10,991 nucleotides of DNA. Source: an uncultured Mesorhizobium sp. (lineage in GTDB: Bacteria > Pseudomonadota > Alphaproteobacteria > Rhizobiales > Rhizobiaceae). Of this stretch, positions 1 to 7,547 are shown piece by piece. Location: assembly GCA_950071955.1 (NCBI GenBank), contig CATMOC010000075.1:1-10991 (forward strand), given 5' to 3'. The position numbers were made by a program, and so were the translations under genes. Under the pieces are notes generated by a model. It saw only the letters and a program-made list of their open reading frames with translations, had not been told where the DNA came from and did no database searches. The stretch's first letter is position 1, and the number at the start of each line of letters is the position of its first letter.

Positions 1-983
1 TCTTCGACTGGTCCGGCTACGAGGATCCGGCCTTCCATCCGCGCTACACCGAAAAGCACGGCGATTCTCCGACCTTCACCTTCTTCGGCGACGAGGACGA
101 GGCGTTCGAGAAGCTGCGCTCCGGCTTCAAGGCGGATCTGTCGCATCCATGCTCGCAGAGCGTGTCGAAGTGGCGCGAGGCGGGCCTGTTACAGCCGCTC
201 GACACGTCCCGGATCGAAGGTTGGGACGATCTGCTGCCCGGTCTCATGTCGATGAAGGATCTTGCGACCACCGAGGACGGCAAGGCGTGGTTCATGCCGT
301 GGGACTGGGGCAACACATCGCTCACCTACAATACCGAGAAGGTCGCGCTCGAGGACGTCGGCAGCCTCAAGGCATTCGCCGATCCCAAGTTCCAGGACCG
401 CGTCTCCCTTCCCGACAATGTCGACGACGCCTACGCGCTGGCCTCGCTCGCCATCGGGCTCAAGGACTGGACGCAGATGACGGACGAGCAGTTCGAGCAG
501 GCGTCGGACTTCCTGCGCGAGGTGCACAAGAACGTGCGCATGTACTGGACCGACAACACCGAGATCGTCCAGGCGATGGGCGGCGGCGAGGTCGATCTCG
601 CCTGGGCCTGGAACGATGCTGCCACGCAGCTCCAGCTCGACGGCAAGCCCGTGGCCATGAACAAGAACACGGAGGAAGGCGTGACCACCTGGGTCTGCGG
701 CTATGTTCTCCTGAAGGACGCGCCAGGCAGCCTGGACAAGGCCTATGACTACCTGAGCGCCGTCAATGCCGACCCGGAAGTCGCCAAGTACCTCGTCAAC
801 GACTGGGGCTATGGTCACGGCAACGCCAAATCCATGGCCGCCGTCGATCCCGAAGTGCTTGAGGAGAAGGGCTATGCGAGTGTCGACAAGTTCGTCGACA
901 AGACGTTGTTCCAGTCGCCGCTGCCGCCGGAGCTCAAGCTCCGGATGATCGCCGAGTTCGAGAAGATCAAAGCCGGCTACTGA
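1..983 (+). CDS. PotD-like ABC transporter substrate-binding protein (3' part)
   Basis: This is the C-terminal part of a periplasmic solute-binding protein. The reading frame is open from position 3, the stop is TGA at 981-983, and the true start lies before the window. The visible protein (about 326 residues) begins FDWSGYEDPAFHPRYTEKHG, and the WxGY...F...Y..K.G pattern is typical of mature PotD-type (spermidine/putrescine) binding proteins just after the first strand. Later stretches such as MPWDWGNTSLTYN and the acidic, aromatic-rich WAWNDAA region also fit the SBP_bac_8/PotD group. Family knowledge: such proteins deliver a cationic amine to a PotABC-type importer. The ligand here cannot be fixed from sequence, since relatives also bind other amines or organic ions. 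The partner ATPase and permease genes are not in the window and are probably upstream. It converges on ugpC with a 70-nt gap. Confidence 0.85.
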   Translation, partial: FDWSGYEDPAFHPRYTEKHGDSPTFTFFGDEDEAFEKLRSGFKADLSHPCSQSVSKWREAGLLQPLDTSRIEGWDDLLPGLMSMKDLATTEDGKAWFMPWDWGNTSLTYNTEKVALEDVGSLKAFADPKFQDRVSLPDNVDDAYALASLAIGLKDWTQMTDEQFEQASDFLREVHKNVRMYWTDNTEIVQAMGGGEVDLAWAWNDAATQLQLDGKPVAMNKNTEEGVTTWVCGYVLLKDAPGSLDKAYDYLSAVNADPEVAKYLVNDWGYGHGNAKSMAAVDPEVLEEKGYASVDKFVDKTLFQSPLPPELKLRMIAEFEKIKAGY

Positions 984-990
984 TCTTTCG

Positions 991-1038
991 CGGGCGCCGC
1001 TGCCGGTCTTTGCGGGGGCGGATCGCGGCCGGCGCCCG
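991..1038. terminator. Inverted repeat between convergent genes, possible terminator
   Basis: CGGGCGCCG at 991-999 is perfectly complementary in inverted orientation to CGGCGCCCG at 1030-1038, leaving a 30-nt loop. It fills the 70-nt gap between the stop of the PotD-like gene (983) and the stop of ugpC (1054), so it could fold in transcripts from either side. There is no T-run after either arm, so it is not a textbook intrinsic terminator; it may act as a processing barrier or be fortuitous in GC-rich DNA. Confidence 0.35.
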
Positions 1039-1053
1039 TAGCGGGCCGTCGCA

Positions 1054-2124
1054 TCACGTGTGCGATGGCTCGATCCTCTTGCCTGCCGCGTCGAAGGCGT
1101 GGAGCTTCGCCTCCGGCACGGAGATCGGGATGCTGTCGCCCGGCCTGGCGCTCGCGCGGCCTGAGACGCGCATAATCACCGGGCTTCCCGCCGCGTTGCC
1201 GTGCAGGAAGCTCTCCGCTCCCACGGGCTCCACCGCGATGGTCTGGAAGTCCAGCAACAGGCCGCCATCGCCCTGGCCGACCACGACGTCCTCCGGCCGG
1301 AAACCGATCTGCGCCGCCTTGCCTCCCGCAAAACCGTTTCCGGCGACAGCGGAGCCGTCGGCGAATGCCAGCCCCGTTCCATTGGCCGTCACCGGGAGCA
1401 GGTTCATCGGCGGCGCGCCGATGAAGCTCGCCACGAAGGTGCTCGCCGGCTTCTCGTAGACGTCGAGCGGCGCGCCAACCTGTTCGACCATGCCGGCATT
1501 CATGACCACGAGCTTGTCGGCCAGCGTCATCGCCTCCAGCTGGTCGTGCGTGACGTAGACGGAGGTGACGCCGAGCGACCTCTGGAGGTTCTTGATCTCC
1601 ACCCGCATCTGGCCGCGCAGCTTGGCGTCGAGGTTAGACAGCGGCTCGTCGAACAGGAACACCTTGGGGCTGCGCACGATCGCCCGCCCCATGGCGACGC
1701 GCTGGCGCTGGCCGCCGGAGAGTTCGCGGGGGCGCCGCTGCAGGAGGCTCGACAGTTCGAGGATCTTCGCCGTCTCGTTCACCCGCCTGTCGATCTCGTC
1801 CCGGGCCATGCCGCGGTTGCGCAAGCCGTAGGCCATGTTGTCGTAGACCTTCATGTGCGGATAGAGCGCGTAGTTCTGGAAGACCATGGCGATGTCGCGT
1901 TCGGCCGGGCCGATGGCGTTCACCACCTTGCCGTCGATCGAGATGTCGCCGGCGGTGATCGTCTCCAGTCCCGCGATCATCCTGAGCAGCGTCGACTTCC
2001 CGCAGCCGGACGGCCCGACCAGCACGCACAGCGCTCCGTCGGCGATGTCGATCGAAACGCCTTTGACGGCCTCGAAGCCTCCGGGATAGGTTTTCCTGAC
2101 GTTCTTCAGTTCGACGGTTGCCAT
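1054..2124 (-). CDS. ugpC: sn-glycerol-3-phosphate ABC transporter ATP-binding protein UgpC
   Basis: A 356-aa ATPase that powers glycerol-3-phosphate and glycerophosphodiester import on the cytoplasmic face of the UgpAE permease; E. coli UgpC is the same length. Visible motifs in order are Walker [10 protein letters not shown] (37-45), the Q-loop in [15 protein letters not shown], the ABC signature [14 protein letters not shown], Walker B VFLFDEP followed by the D-loop SNLD, and the switch His in YVTHDQ. A C-terminal TOBE/MalK-type regulatory region extends to the end, with FRPEDV typical of the MalK/UgpC branch. The ATG at 2124 follows the ugpE stop by 9 nt, with GGA just ahead of it, so it is the last gene of ugpBAEC. 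The assignment to Ugp rather than another CUT1 sugar system rests mainly on the neighbouring ugpB; ATPases of this branch are often shared between importers. Confidence 0.93.
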   Translation of the reverse strand: MATVELKNVRKTYPGGFEAVKGVSIDIADGALCVLVGPSGCGKSTLLRMIAGLETITAGDISIDGKVVNAIGPAERDIAMVFQNYALYPHMKVYDNMAYGLRNRGMARDEIDRRVNETAKILELSSLLQRRPRELSGGQRQRVAMGRAIVRSPKVFLFDEPLSNLDAKLRGQMRVEIKNLQRSLGVTSVYVTHDQLEAMTLADKLVVMNAGMVEQVGAPLDVYEKPASTFVASFIGAPPMNLLPVTANGTGLAFADGSAVAGNGFAGGKAAQIGFRPEDVVVGQGDGGLLLDFQTIAVEPVGAESFLHGNAAGSPVIMRVSGRASARPGDSIPISVPEAKLHAFDAAGKRIEPSHT

Positions 2125-2133
2125 TCTTTCCGA

Positions 2134-2982
2134 TCACTTCTCGGTTTCGACGAGGCCGCGCACGAACCAGCGCTGCATGAGCACCACGACCAGGACCGGC
2201 GGAAGGATGGCCAGCATGCAGGTCACCATCACCAGGTGCCATTCGGTGTCGGCGTCGGCAAAGGAGATCATCTTGCGCAGTCCGATGACGATCGTGTTCA
2301 TGTCGTTGCTGTTGGTCACCAGCAGCGGCCATAGATATTGCGTCCATCCGTAGATGAAGAGGATCACGAACAGCGCCGCGATGTTGGTCCGCGACAGGGG
2401 AAGCAGGATGTCCTTGAAGAAGCGCCAAGGACCCGCCCCATCCACGCGCGCCGCCTCCAGCAGTTCGGCGGGGATCGTCATGAAGAACTGCCGGAACAAG
2501 AGCGTCGCGGTCGCCGAGGCGATCAGTGGCAGGATGAGTCCGGTATAGGTGTCGATCAGATTCAGGTCGACCATCACCTTGTAGGTCGGCAGGATGCGCA
2601 CCTCGACCGGCAGCATCAGCGTGATGAAGATCGTCCAGAAGAAGAACATTCTGAGCGGAAACCGGAAGAAGACGATCGCGTAGGCGGACAGGATCGAGAT
2701 CGCGATCTTCCCCACCGCGATGCCCAGCGCCATGATGGTGCTGTTGATCAGCAGCCGGTCGACGCCCACGCCGCCAATCCGCCCTATGCCGCCGAACAGG
2801 GCGGCATAGTAGTTGTGGAAGAACTCGCCGCCCGGCAGCAGCGGCAATGGCGGCCGCAGGATCTCGCGCAGCGTCAGCGTCGAGGCGACGAAGGTGTAGT
2901 AGATCGGAAAGGCGACGATGAGGATCCCGACGATCATCACCAGATGCGCCACGACGGTGCGGCTGCGCGATTGTCCGATCAT
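2134..2982 (-). CDS. ugpE: sn-glycerol-3-phosphate ABC transporter permease UgpE
   Basis: A 282-aa inner-membrane permease subunit (E. coli UgpE is 281 aa) that pairs with UgpA to form the glycerol-3-phosphate channel. About six hydrophobic segments are visible, near residues 11-31, 80-105, 112-130, 148-168, 200-222 and 250-270. The MalG/BPD_transp_1 EAA loop, which docks on the ATPase, is at about 176-198: EAARVDGAGPWRFFKDILLP. The N-terminal stretch FPIYYTFVAST with the following PPLPLLPG is characteristic of UgpE. The ATG at 2982 has GGAAGG 8 nt upstream on the minus strand. It lies 36 nt after the ugpA stop and is followed 9 nt later by ugpC, so the three are almost certainly co-transcribed. 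Confidence 0.94.
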   Translation of the reverse strand: MIGQSRSRTVVAHLVMIVGILIVAFPIYYTFVASTLTLREILRPPLPLLPGGEFFHNYYAALFGGIGRIGGVGVDRLLINSTIMALGIAVGKIAISILSAYAIVFFRFPLRMFFFWTIFITLMLPVEVRILPTYKVMVDLNLIDTYTGLILPLIASATATLLFRQFFMTIPAELLEAARVDGAGPWRFFKDILLPLSRTNIAALFVILFIYGWTQYLWPLLVTNSNDMNTIVIGLRKMISFADADTEWHLVMVTCMLAILPPVLVVVLMQRWFVRGLVETEK

Positions 2983-3018
2983 GGCGCCAGCCTTCCGCCG
3001 TGAAAGATCAGGCCGACG

Positions 3019-3903
3019 TCAGCCATAGTGAACCCTCTTTTCCACGTAGCGGAACTGCACGGCCGTCAGCGCGATGACGATGATCATCAGGATGACGGAT
3101 TGCGCCGCCGAACTGCCGAGCTGCAGGTTCACGAAGCCATCGTTGTAGACCTTGTAGACCAGCGTCTCGGTGGCCTTGCCGGGTCCGCCGCCGGTCACGG
3201 CATGGATGATGCCGAACGTGTCGAAGAAGGCATAGGTGGTGTTGATGACCAGCAGGAAGAAGGTGATCGGCGCGAGCAGGGGAAAGACGATGGTCCAGAA
3301 GCGCTTCGTCTCGCCGGCGCCGTCGATCGCGGCAGCCTCGATGAGCGTCCTCGGAATGGACTGGAGCCCGGCCACGAAGAACAGGAAGTTGTAGCTGATC
3401 TGCTTCCAGGCGGCTGCCGCGATGATCAGGACCATGGCCTGGTTTCCGTTGAGCAGCGGATCCCAGTTGTAGCCCGTCGAGCGCAGCATGTAGGCGAAGG
3501 TTCCCATGGTCGGGTTGAACAGGAACAGCCACAGCATCCCGGCGATCGCAGGCGCCACGGCATAAGGCCAGATCATCAGGGTGCGATAGAGTCCGCGGCC
3601 TTTGACGATCTTGTCGGCCATGGTCGCCAGTAGGAGGGCGATCGCCATGGCGCTGACGGCCGTGGCGACCGAGAAGATCACGGTCACCTCGAGCGAGTTG
3701 AGATAGCTCGGCTCGCTGAGTACGCGCCGGAAATTGGCAAGCCCAACGAAACGCGACTTCAGCCCGAACGGATCCTCGCGCAGCAACGACTGATAGAGCG
3801 CCTGCGCGGCCGGCCAGTAGAAGAACACGAGCGTGATGGCGAGCTGCGGCGCCAGGAGCAGGTAGGGCAGCAGACGGTGGGGAAACGTGCCGCGTGCCGT
3901 CAC
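3019..3903 (-). CDS. ugpA: sn-glycerol-3-phosphate ABC transporter permease UgpA
   Basis: A 294-aa inner-membrane permease subunit (E. coli UgpA is 295 aa), partner of UgpE. Hydrophobic segments lie near residues 11-31, 71-93, 107-129, 154-178, 205-228 and 267-285. The EAA cytoplasmic loop is [20 protein letters not shown] at 189-208. The MalF-type N-terminal [18 protein letters not shown] and the [14 protein letters not shown] segment are typical of UgpA. The start is GTG at 3901-3903, chosen because AGGA lies 6 nt upstream and the protein then has the family length; no ATG fits better. It is separated from ugpB by 80 nt that contain a strong GC hairpin, which may lower permease expression relative to the binding protein. 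Confidence 0.94.
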   Translation of the reverse strand: MTARGTFPHRLLPYLLLAPQLAITLVFFYWPAAQALYQSLLREDPFGLKSRFVGLANFRRVLSEPSYLNSLEVTVIFSVATAVSAMAIALLLATMADKIVKGRGLYRTLMIWPYAVAPAIAGMLWLFLFNPTMGTFAYMLRSTGYNWDPLLNGNQAMVLIIAAAAWKQISYNFLFFVAGLQSIPRTLIEAAAIDGAGETKRFWTIVFPLLAPITFFLLVINTTYAFFDTFGIIHAVTGGGPGKATETLVYKVYNDGFVNLQLGSSAAQSVILMIIVIALTAVQFRYVEKRVHYG

Positions 3904-3917
3904 GGGCTATCCTTCGC

Positions 3918-3960
3918 AAAAAATCGACGCCCGCCCGCGCGGTTCGAACGCGCGGGCGGG
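3918..3960 (-). terminator. ugpB-ugpA intercistronic hairpin with T-run (attenuator-like)
   Basis: The arms CCCGCCCGCGCG (3930-3941) and CGCGCGGGCGGG (3949-3960) form a perfect 12-bp, all G/C stem with a 7-nt loop. On the minus strand the stem comes 24 nt after the ugpB stop and is followed, 6 nt later, by six T residues (3923 down to 3918). The T-run is slightly farther from the stem than in an ideal intrinsic terminator, so partial termination or 3'-end protection of the ugpB message is likelier than a full stop. Hairpins in this position are known in other importer operons (for example malE-malF), where they let the binding protein be made in excess over the membrane subunits. Confidence 0.65.
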
Positions 3961-3983
3961 GAGGGATCGGATGCCGGCTTCTG

Positions 3984-5294
3984 TTAGTTGCCGAGCGCCT
4001 GCTGGATGGCCACGTTGCCGCGCTCCACCGCGTTGTCGAGCGCCTGCTGCGCGGTCTGTTCGCCGGCGAGCATCTTCTCGAACTCCTCGTTCTCGATGTC
4101 GCGGACCTGCGGCATGTTGACGATGCGGATGCCCTTGGAGTTCGCCGTCGGCTCCTTGCCCATCATCTGCGTGATCGGAGTCTCGCGGCCCGGATTTTTC
4201 TCGTAGAAGCCCGAAGCCTTCGTCGCCTCGTAGGCCTCCATGGTCACCGGGAGATATCCCGACGCCTGGTGGAGACGCTGCTGGATCTCGGGCTGCGAGA
4301 GGAACTGGAAGAACGCCGAAACGCCTTCATACTCGGCATCGTCATGGCCGGCGAAGACCCAGAGGCTGGCGCCGCCGGGAATGGTGTTCTGCGGCGCGCC
4401 TTCGAGGTCGGGATAGTAGGGCAGCTGGCCGATGCCGTAGTTGATGCCCGACTTCACGACGTCGCCCAGGCCGCCGGAGGATTCCGTGAGGATTCCGCAT
4501 TCGCCCGACAGGAAGAGTTGCTTGGCCTCGGAGGTGCGGCCGCCGTAGCGGAAGACTTCCTCCTTCGCCAGGTCGGCGATGTTCTGGAAGTGCCGCACGA
4601 AGGGCTCGGTGTTGAACGTCAGCTCGATGTCGGTGCTCGCCAGACCGTTCTCGTTGGTGGCGTATTGCAGGTTGTTCCACGCCGAGAAGTTCTCGAGCCC
4701 GATCCAGGTCAGCCAGGTCGACGTGTAGCCGCACGCCGCCGCGCCGCTTTCCTTGATCTTGCGGGCGGCATCGAACACCTCCGGCCAGGTCTTCGGCGGG
4801 TTGGCCGCATCGAGTCCGGCTTTCTCGAAGATGTCCTTGTTGTAGTAGAGGATCGGCGAGGAGGAGTTGTAGGGGAATGAGAGCATCGTGCCGTCGGGCT
4901 TGGAGTAGTATGCGACGATGCCCGGCAGGTACTTGCTCTTGTCGAACTCGCCGCCGCCCATGGACAGGATCTCGGCGACCGGCTTCACGGCACCCTCGGC
5001 CGCCATCATCACGCCGGTACCGACGTCGAAGACCTGGATGATGTGGGGAGTCTGGTTGGCGCGGAACGCCGCGATGCCGGCGTTCAGTGTCTCGGGATAG
5101 GTGCCCTTGAACACGGGCGTGACCTTGTATTCGGACTGGCTCTCGTTGAACTCCTTCGACAGGGTCTCGACGACCTCGTTATTGGCACCCGTCATGGCGT
5201 GCCACCAGGAAATGTCCGTTACGGCTAGGGAAGGGACGGCGGAAAAGATCAGAAAGCCGGCTGACAAAGCCGCTGTCGTGGTGCGAAGAGACAT
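3984..5294 (-). CDS. ugpB: sn-glycerol-3-phosphate-binding periplasmic protein UgpB
   Basis: A 436-aa periplasmic binding protein (E. coli UgpB is 438 aa) that captures glycerol-3-phosphate and glycerophosphodiesters for UgpAEC. A Sec signal peptide covers residues 1-24, with likely cleavage after SLA. The mature start DISWWHAMTGANNEVV is a UgpB hallmark. Segments matching the known E. coli ligand pocket are present: GTYPE (Tyr66), NSSSPILYYN, ESSGG, PGGASLW, SGYLPVT and NMPQVR. The pocket Glu of the E. coli QVYEVGT segment is Asp90 here (QVFDVGT), a conservative change. The ATG at 5294 has GGGAG 6 nt upstream. It is first in the ugpBAEC operon, with a candidate Pho box 74-102 nt upstream of the start. 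No ugpQ phosphodiesterase gene follows ugpC, so diesters would need another enzyme. Confidence 0.96.
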   Translation of the reverse strand: MSLRTTTAALSAGFLIFSAVPSLAVTDISWWHAMTGANNEVVETLSKEFNESQSEYKVTPVFKGTYPETLNAGIAAFRANQTPHIIQVFDVGTGVMMAAEGAVKPVAEILSMGGGEFDKSKYLPGIVAYYSKPDGTMLSFPYNSSSPILYYNKDIFEKAGLDAANPPKTWPEVFDAARKIKESGAAACGYTSTWLTWIGLENFSAWNNLQYATNENGLASTDIELTFNTEPFVRHFQNIADLAKEEVFRYGGRTSEAKQLFLSGECGILTESSGGLGDVVKSGINYGIGQLPYYPDLEGAPQNTIPGGASLWVFAGHDDAEYEGVSAFFQFLSQPEIQQRLHQASGYLPVTMEAYEATKASGFYEKNPGRETPITQMMGKEPTANSKGIRIVNMPQVRDIENEEFEKMLAGEQTAQQALDNAVERGNVAIQQALGN

Positions 5295-5367
5295 GTTTCA
5301 CTCCCGATGTCTTCATTGGCGGAGGGGAATTCCGCGGATGGGAGTATCGTTCGTGTGCGACGCCGGG

Positions 5368-5396
5368 ACAACAGTTTTGTTTCACTTCGATGACAT
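5368..5396 (-). promoter_or_regulatory. Candidate Pho box (PhoB site) upstream of ugpB
   Basis: Read on the minus strand, three 7-mers start exactly 11 nt apart: ATGTCAT (5396-5390), GTGAAAC (5385-5379) and CTGTTGT (5374-5368). They are separated by 4-nt spacers, CGAA and AAAA. PhoB binds tandem 11-bp units of CTGTCAT plus a 4-nt AT-rich spacer, so spacing and the first unit fit well; the second and third units are degenerate. ugp operons are PhoB-controlled in E. coli and Sinorhizobium. A weak -10-like GATACT lies at 5348-5343. The site is 74-102 nt before the ugpB ATG. Confidence 0.55.
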
Positions 5397-5495
5397 TCGC
5401 CGACTGACGAAAAGGAAGCGAACGCCATAACGATGCTGCGCCGCGCAAAACGTAGGAACGGCCGCTTGCCGTCGGTGCTGGCCAAAATCCCCGTC

Positions 5496-5504
5496 TGTGG
5501 ATAA
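5496..5504 (-). promoter_or_regulatory. Single perfect DnaA-box-like nonamer
   Basis: The minus strand reads TTATCCACA, identical to the strongest E. coli DnaA-box consensus. It lies in the divergent ugpB/amine oxidase intergenic region, 21 nt before the amine oxidase ATG. Only one copy was noticed and there is no AT-rich stretch, so this is not an origin. It could be a DnaA-responsive regulatory site or simply chance. Confidence 0.25.
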
Positions 5505-5525
5505 GCCGTACCGGAACGGGAAATC

Positions 5526-6785
5526 ATGATGACGGACGTGATCGTCGTCGGCGCTGGGTTCGCCGGTCTTTCGGCTGCACGCGCGCTGGCGGAAAATGGT
5601 CTGCGCACGGTCGTGCTCGAGGCGCGCGGCCGCGTCGGTGGCCGCGTGGAATCGGCGGTGAACGCGCTCGGCGAGCGCTTCGATACGGGTGGCCAGTTCC
5701 TGTGCGACGACATGCCGGAGGTGATGGCCCTGGCGCGTCGCTACGGAAAGACGCTGGCGACGACCTCCTTCGAGGGCGAGGACGTCGCGCAGCCGCCGTT
5801 GCCGTCGCGGGAACTCGCCACGACCAGGCGGGGAGTGGTGGGACTGCGCGATCGGCTGAACGGAATCGAGCCCGCGGACGCCGCGATCGCCGGCCTCACC
5901 GTCGCCGACTGGCTGGCGAGGCAGCCGGAAAGTGCGGTTTTGAAAGCCGGCTTCCGTTCAATGATCGAGGGCCTCTGGTGCTATGCGCTGGAGGATATGC
6001 CGCTTTGGCACCTCGTCGAGACCGACCGGCGCATCACCAACGAGCAATCCGTGCTGCAGTACCAGATCGTGGAGACGATGCATTCGCTCGCCGAAGACCT
6101 TTCCATTGGCCTCGACATACGGCTGTGGCATGCGGCCGCGGGCGTCGAGCATGTCGGCGAGACGGTAGTGGTTCGGTCCGGGCAGTCGGTCTTCGAGGCT
6201 CGCGCCGTGGTGCTTGCCGTGCCGCCGACGGCGGCGGCGCGGATCGCTTTCAGCCCTGCGCCTGCGCCGGATTTGCGCCGAGCGCTCGAAGCCTGGTCCT
6301 CGGGCAGCGTCGTCAAGGCGGTGATACGCTACCGCCGCCGCTTCTGGCGCGAGGCGGGAAGGAGCGGCGTCGTGATGTGGCACGCCCCGACGGGGCTGTT
6401 CGCCTGCGACAGCAGCCCGGCCGACGACCGGCCGACCCTCTCCTTCTTCGCCGGCGGACCCGCCGCGCGGGGGATGAAGGGGCTGTCGGAAGAGCAGCTG
6501 AGAATGGACATTGCCGATCTGCTCGCCGCGGCACTGGGGCCAGAGGCCCACGCCCACGACGCCTTCAGCCTGCGTGGCTGGATGGCACCGGAGGATGGCG
6601 GCTATGGCGACGTGATCACGAATGTCGCTGCCGCCGATGCCGAGACCGTGTTGCGCGCCGGCCTCCCGCGCATCCAGTTCGCCTTCTCGGAACTCTCGCC
6701 CAGCTTTCCCGGATATGTGGAAGGCGCCATCGTGGCGGGTCGGGCTTCGGCCGAGCGGGTGATGGCGCTCCTGGCGACGGCGTAA
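5526..6785 (+). CDS. FAD-dependent amine oxidase-like flavoprotein
   Basis: A 419-aa flavoprotein of the amine oxidase (PF01593-type) group, probably cytoplasmic as no signal peptide is visible. The N-terminal FAD-binding fold shows VIVVGAGFAGLSAARAL (GxGxxG at 9-14), the ribose-binding Glu32 in VVLEARGRVGGRV and the R36xGGR40 motif. The C-terminal dinucleotide-side motif PGYVEGAIVAGRASAERV is also of the family. Family knowledge: these enzymes oxidise an amine (or desaturate a related substrate) using FAD, often giving aldehyde, ammonia and H2O2. The usual FAGE-x-(T/S) segment near the C-terminus reads FAFSELSPSFPG here, and the usual GGQW-x-GPGQ segment after the first motif reads GGQFLCDD. 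There is no Cys in the place used for covalent flavin attachment. The substrate cannot be assigned. ATG 5526 is chosen (a second ATG follows at once), with GGAACGGG shortly upstream. It is transcribed away from ugpB and ends 16 nt from the convergent fixK stop. Confidence 0.82.
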   Translation: MMTDVIVVGAGFAGLSAARALAENGLRTVVLEARGRVGGRVESAVNALGERFDTGGQFLCDDMPEVMALARRYGKTLATTSFEGEDVAQPPLPSRELATTRRGVVGLRDRLNGIEPADAAIAGLTVADWLARQPESAVLKAGFRSMIEGLWCYALEDMPLWHLVETDRRITNEQSVLQYQIVETMHSLAEDLSIGLDIRLWHAAAGVEHVGETVVVRSGQSVFEARAVVLAVPPTAAARIAFSPAPAPDLRRALEAWSSGSVVKAVIRYRRRFWREAGRSGVVMWHAPTGLFACDSSPADDRPTLSFFAGGPAARGMKGLSEEQLRMDIADLLAAALGPEAHAHDAFSLRGWMAPEDGGYGDVITNVAAADAETVLRAGLPRIQFAFSELSPSFPGYVEGAIVAGRASAERVMALLATA

Positions 6786-6801
6786 GCGGGGGTTCCTCCT
6801 G

Positions 6802-7458
6802 TCACTCGCTCATGTCGCGAAGGGTGTGCATCCTGACGATCTTCACCTTGCGCAGGCCGGGAAGGCGCACGATCCCCTTCTCCTTCAACCTGGAGAACAC
6901 GCGTGACACGGTCTCGATGGTGAGGCCGAGATAGTCGCCGATGTCGCTGCGCGACATCGGCAGGTCGATCTCCTCCAGGTCACCCTGGCGGGCCGCCATG
7001 TCGAGCAGGAAGGCCGCCACGCGTTCGGCGGCGTTCTGTCGGCCGAGCACCAGAAGATGCTCCTGGGCCCGAACGAGGCTCTGGAGGGCGAGCGGCAGGA
7101 GTTCGCGCGAGAAGTCGATGCCGGCGTGCGGGCGCATCACCCGGATGCCGGTCGCGCCGATCGCCTCGGCGAAGAAGTGGTGCGTCTTGTCGGCCTCGAA
7201 GCCGAAGACCTCGCCGGAAAGATGGAAGGCGGAGATCTGGCGGCGTCCGTCGGCCAGGAGGCGGTAGACGCGGACCGCGCCGAACTCGACCTGATAGAGG
7301 TCTCCCGCCTTCTCGCCCTGAGCGTAGATTTCAGAACCGGAGGAATAGAGCGTCGCCGGTTGCAAAGGCGATGCCGGCAGCAACGCCTCGAAGCCCGTTC
7401 CGGCGCCGGTGCCGAGGAGAGTGGCGCTACGGAATTCCATGGAGGTGTGTATCGTCAT
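6802..7458 (-). CDS. fixK: Crp/Fnr-family transcription regulator, FixK type
   Basis: A 218-aa DNA-binding regulator. Residues about 35-125 form the cyclic-nucleotide-binding-like sensor fold (SSGSEIYAQGEKAGDLYQVEFGAVRVYRLL). The C-terminal helix-turn-helix is at 168-190, MSRSDIGDYLGLTIETVSRV. Recognition-helix residues E182, S185 and R186 give the ExxSR pattern of proteins that bind TTGAT-N4-ATCAA. There is no cysteine anywhere, so it cannot carry the Fe-S cluster of FNR. This is the FixK condition, in which activity is set by transcription through FixJ. Position next to fixLJ and a FixJ-type site 73-90 nt upstream support that. ATG 7458 has GGGAG 6 nt upstream; an alternative in-frame ATG is at 7440. 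Likely targets are microaerobic respiration genes outside the window, plus the two FixK-like sites in it. A different Crp/Fnr subgroup is possible but less likely. Confidence 0.85.
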   Translation of the reverse strand: MTIHTSMEFRSATLLGTGAGTGFEALLPASPLQPATLYSSGSEIYAQGEKAGDLYQVEFGAVRVYRLLADGRRQISAFHLSGEVFGFEADKTHHFFAEAIGATGIRVMRPHAGIDFSRELLPLALQSLVRAQEHLLVLGRQNAAERVAAFLLDMAARQGDLEEIDLPMSRSDIGDYLGLTIETVSRVFSRLKEKGIVRLPGLRKVKIVRMHTLRDMSE

Positions 7459-7529
7459 CGGTCGCTCCCGTTCTTGGTGTCGGGAGGAAACTCGCCCAAT
7501 CCGCGCGCGGGCGAAATTCGGTTATGTCC

Positions 7530-7547
7530 CTACGGATAACTACGTAG
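7530..7547 (-). promoter_or_regulatory. Candidate FixJ-binding site of the fixK promoter
   Basis: On the minus strand 7547-7529 reads CTACGTAGTTATCCGTAGG. It matches the TA(A/C)GTAGTTTCCC-like site described for phosphorylated FixJ at rhizobial fixK promoters, except for one inserted or changed base in the TTTCC part. CGTAG occurs twice with a 10-bp period, as expected for a FixJ dimer on one face of the helix. It lies 73-90 nt before the fixK ATG and overlaps the TAG stop (7542-7540) of the upstream receiver gene. The consensus is quoted from memory; no -10 is obvious. Confidence 0.6.

Noticed and set aside
1201..2334. Long rightward open frame (377 codons) opposite ugpC and ugpE
   Set aside because: The opposite strand encodes UgpC and UgpE with all motifs; the frame is a high-GC antisense artefact rich in Arg, His and Asp without family features.
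3894..4880. Rightward open frame (328 codons) opposite ugpB
   Set aside because: It lies antisense to the clearly conserved ugpB and has the low-complexity composition of a shadow frame.
5390..5409. Pho box made of TGACA and the second TGACG on the plus strand
   Set aside because: The two are 14 nt apart, not the 11 nt required; the 11-nt-phased reading at 5368-5396 is preferred.
7531..7539. DnaA-box-like TTATCCGTA near fixK
   Set aside because: It differs from the consensus at two of nine positions and is better explained as part of the FixJ-type site.
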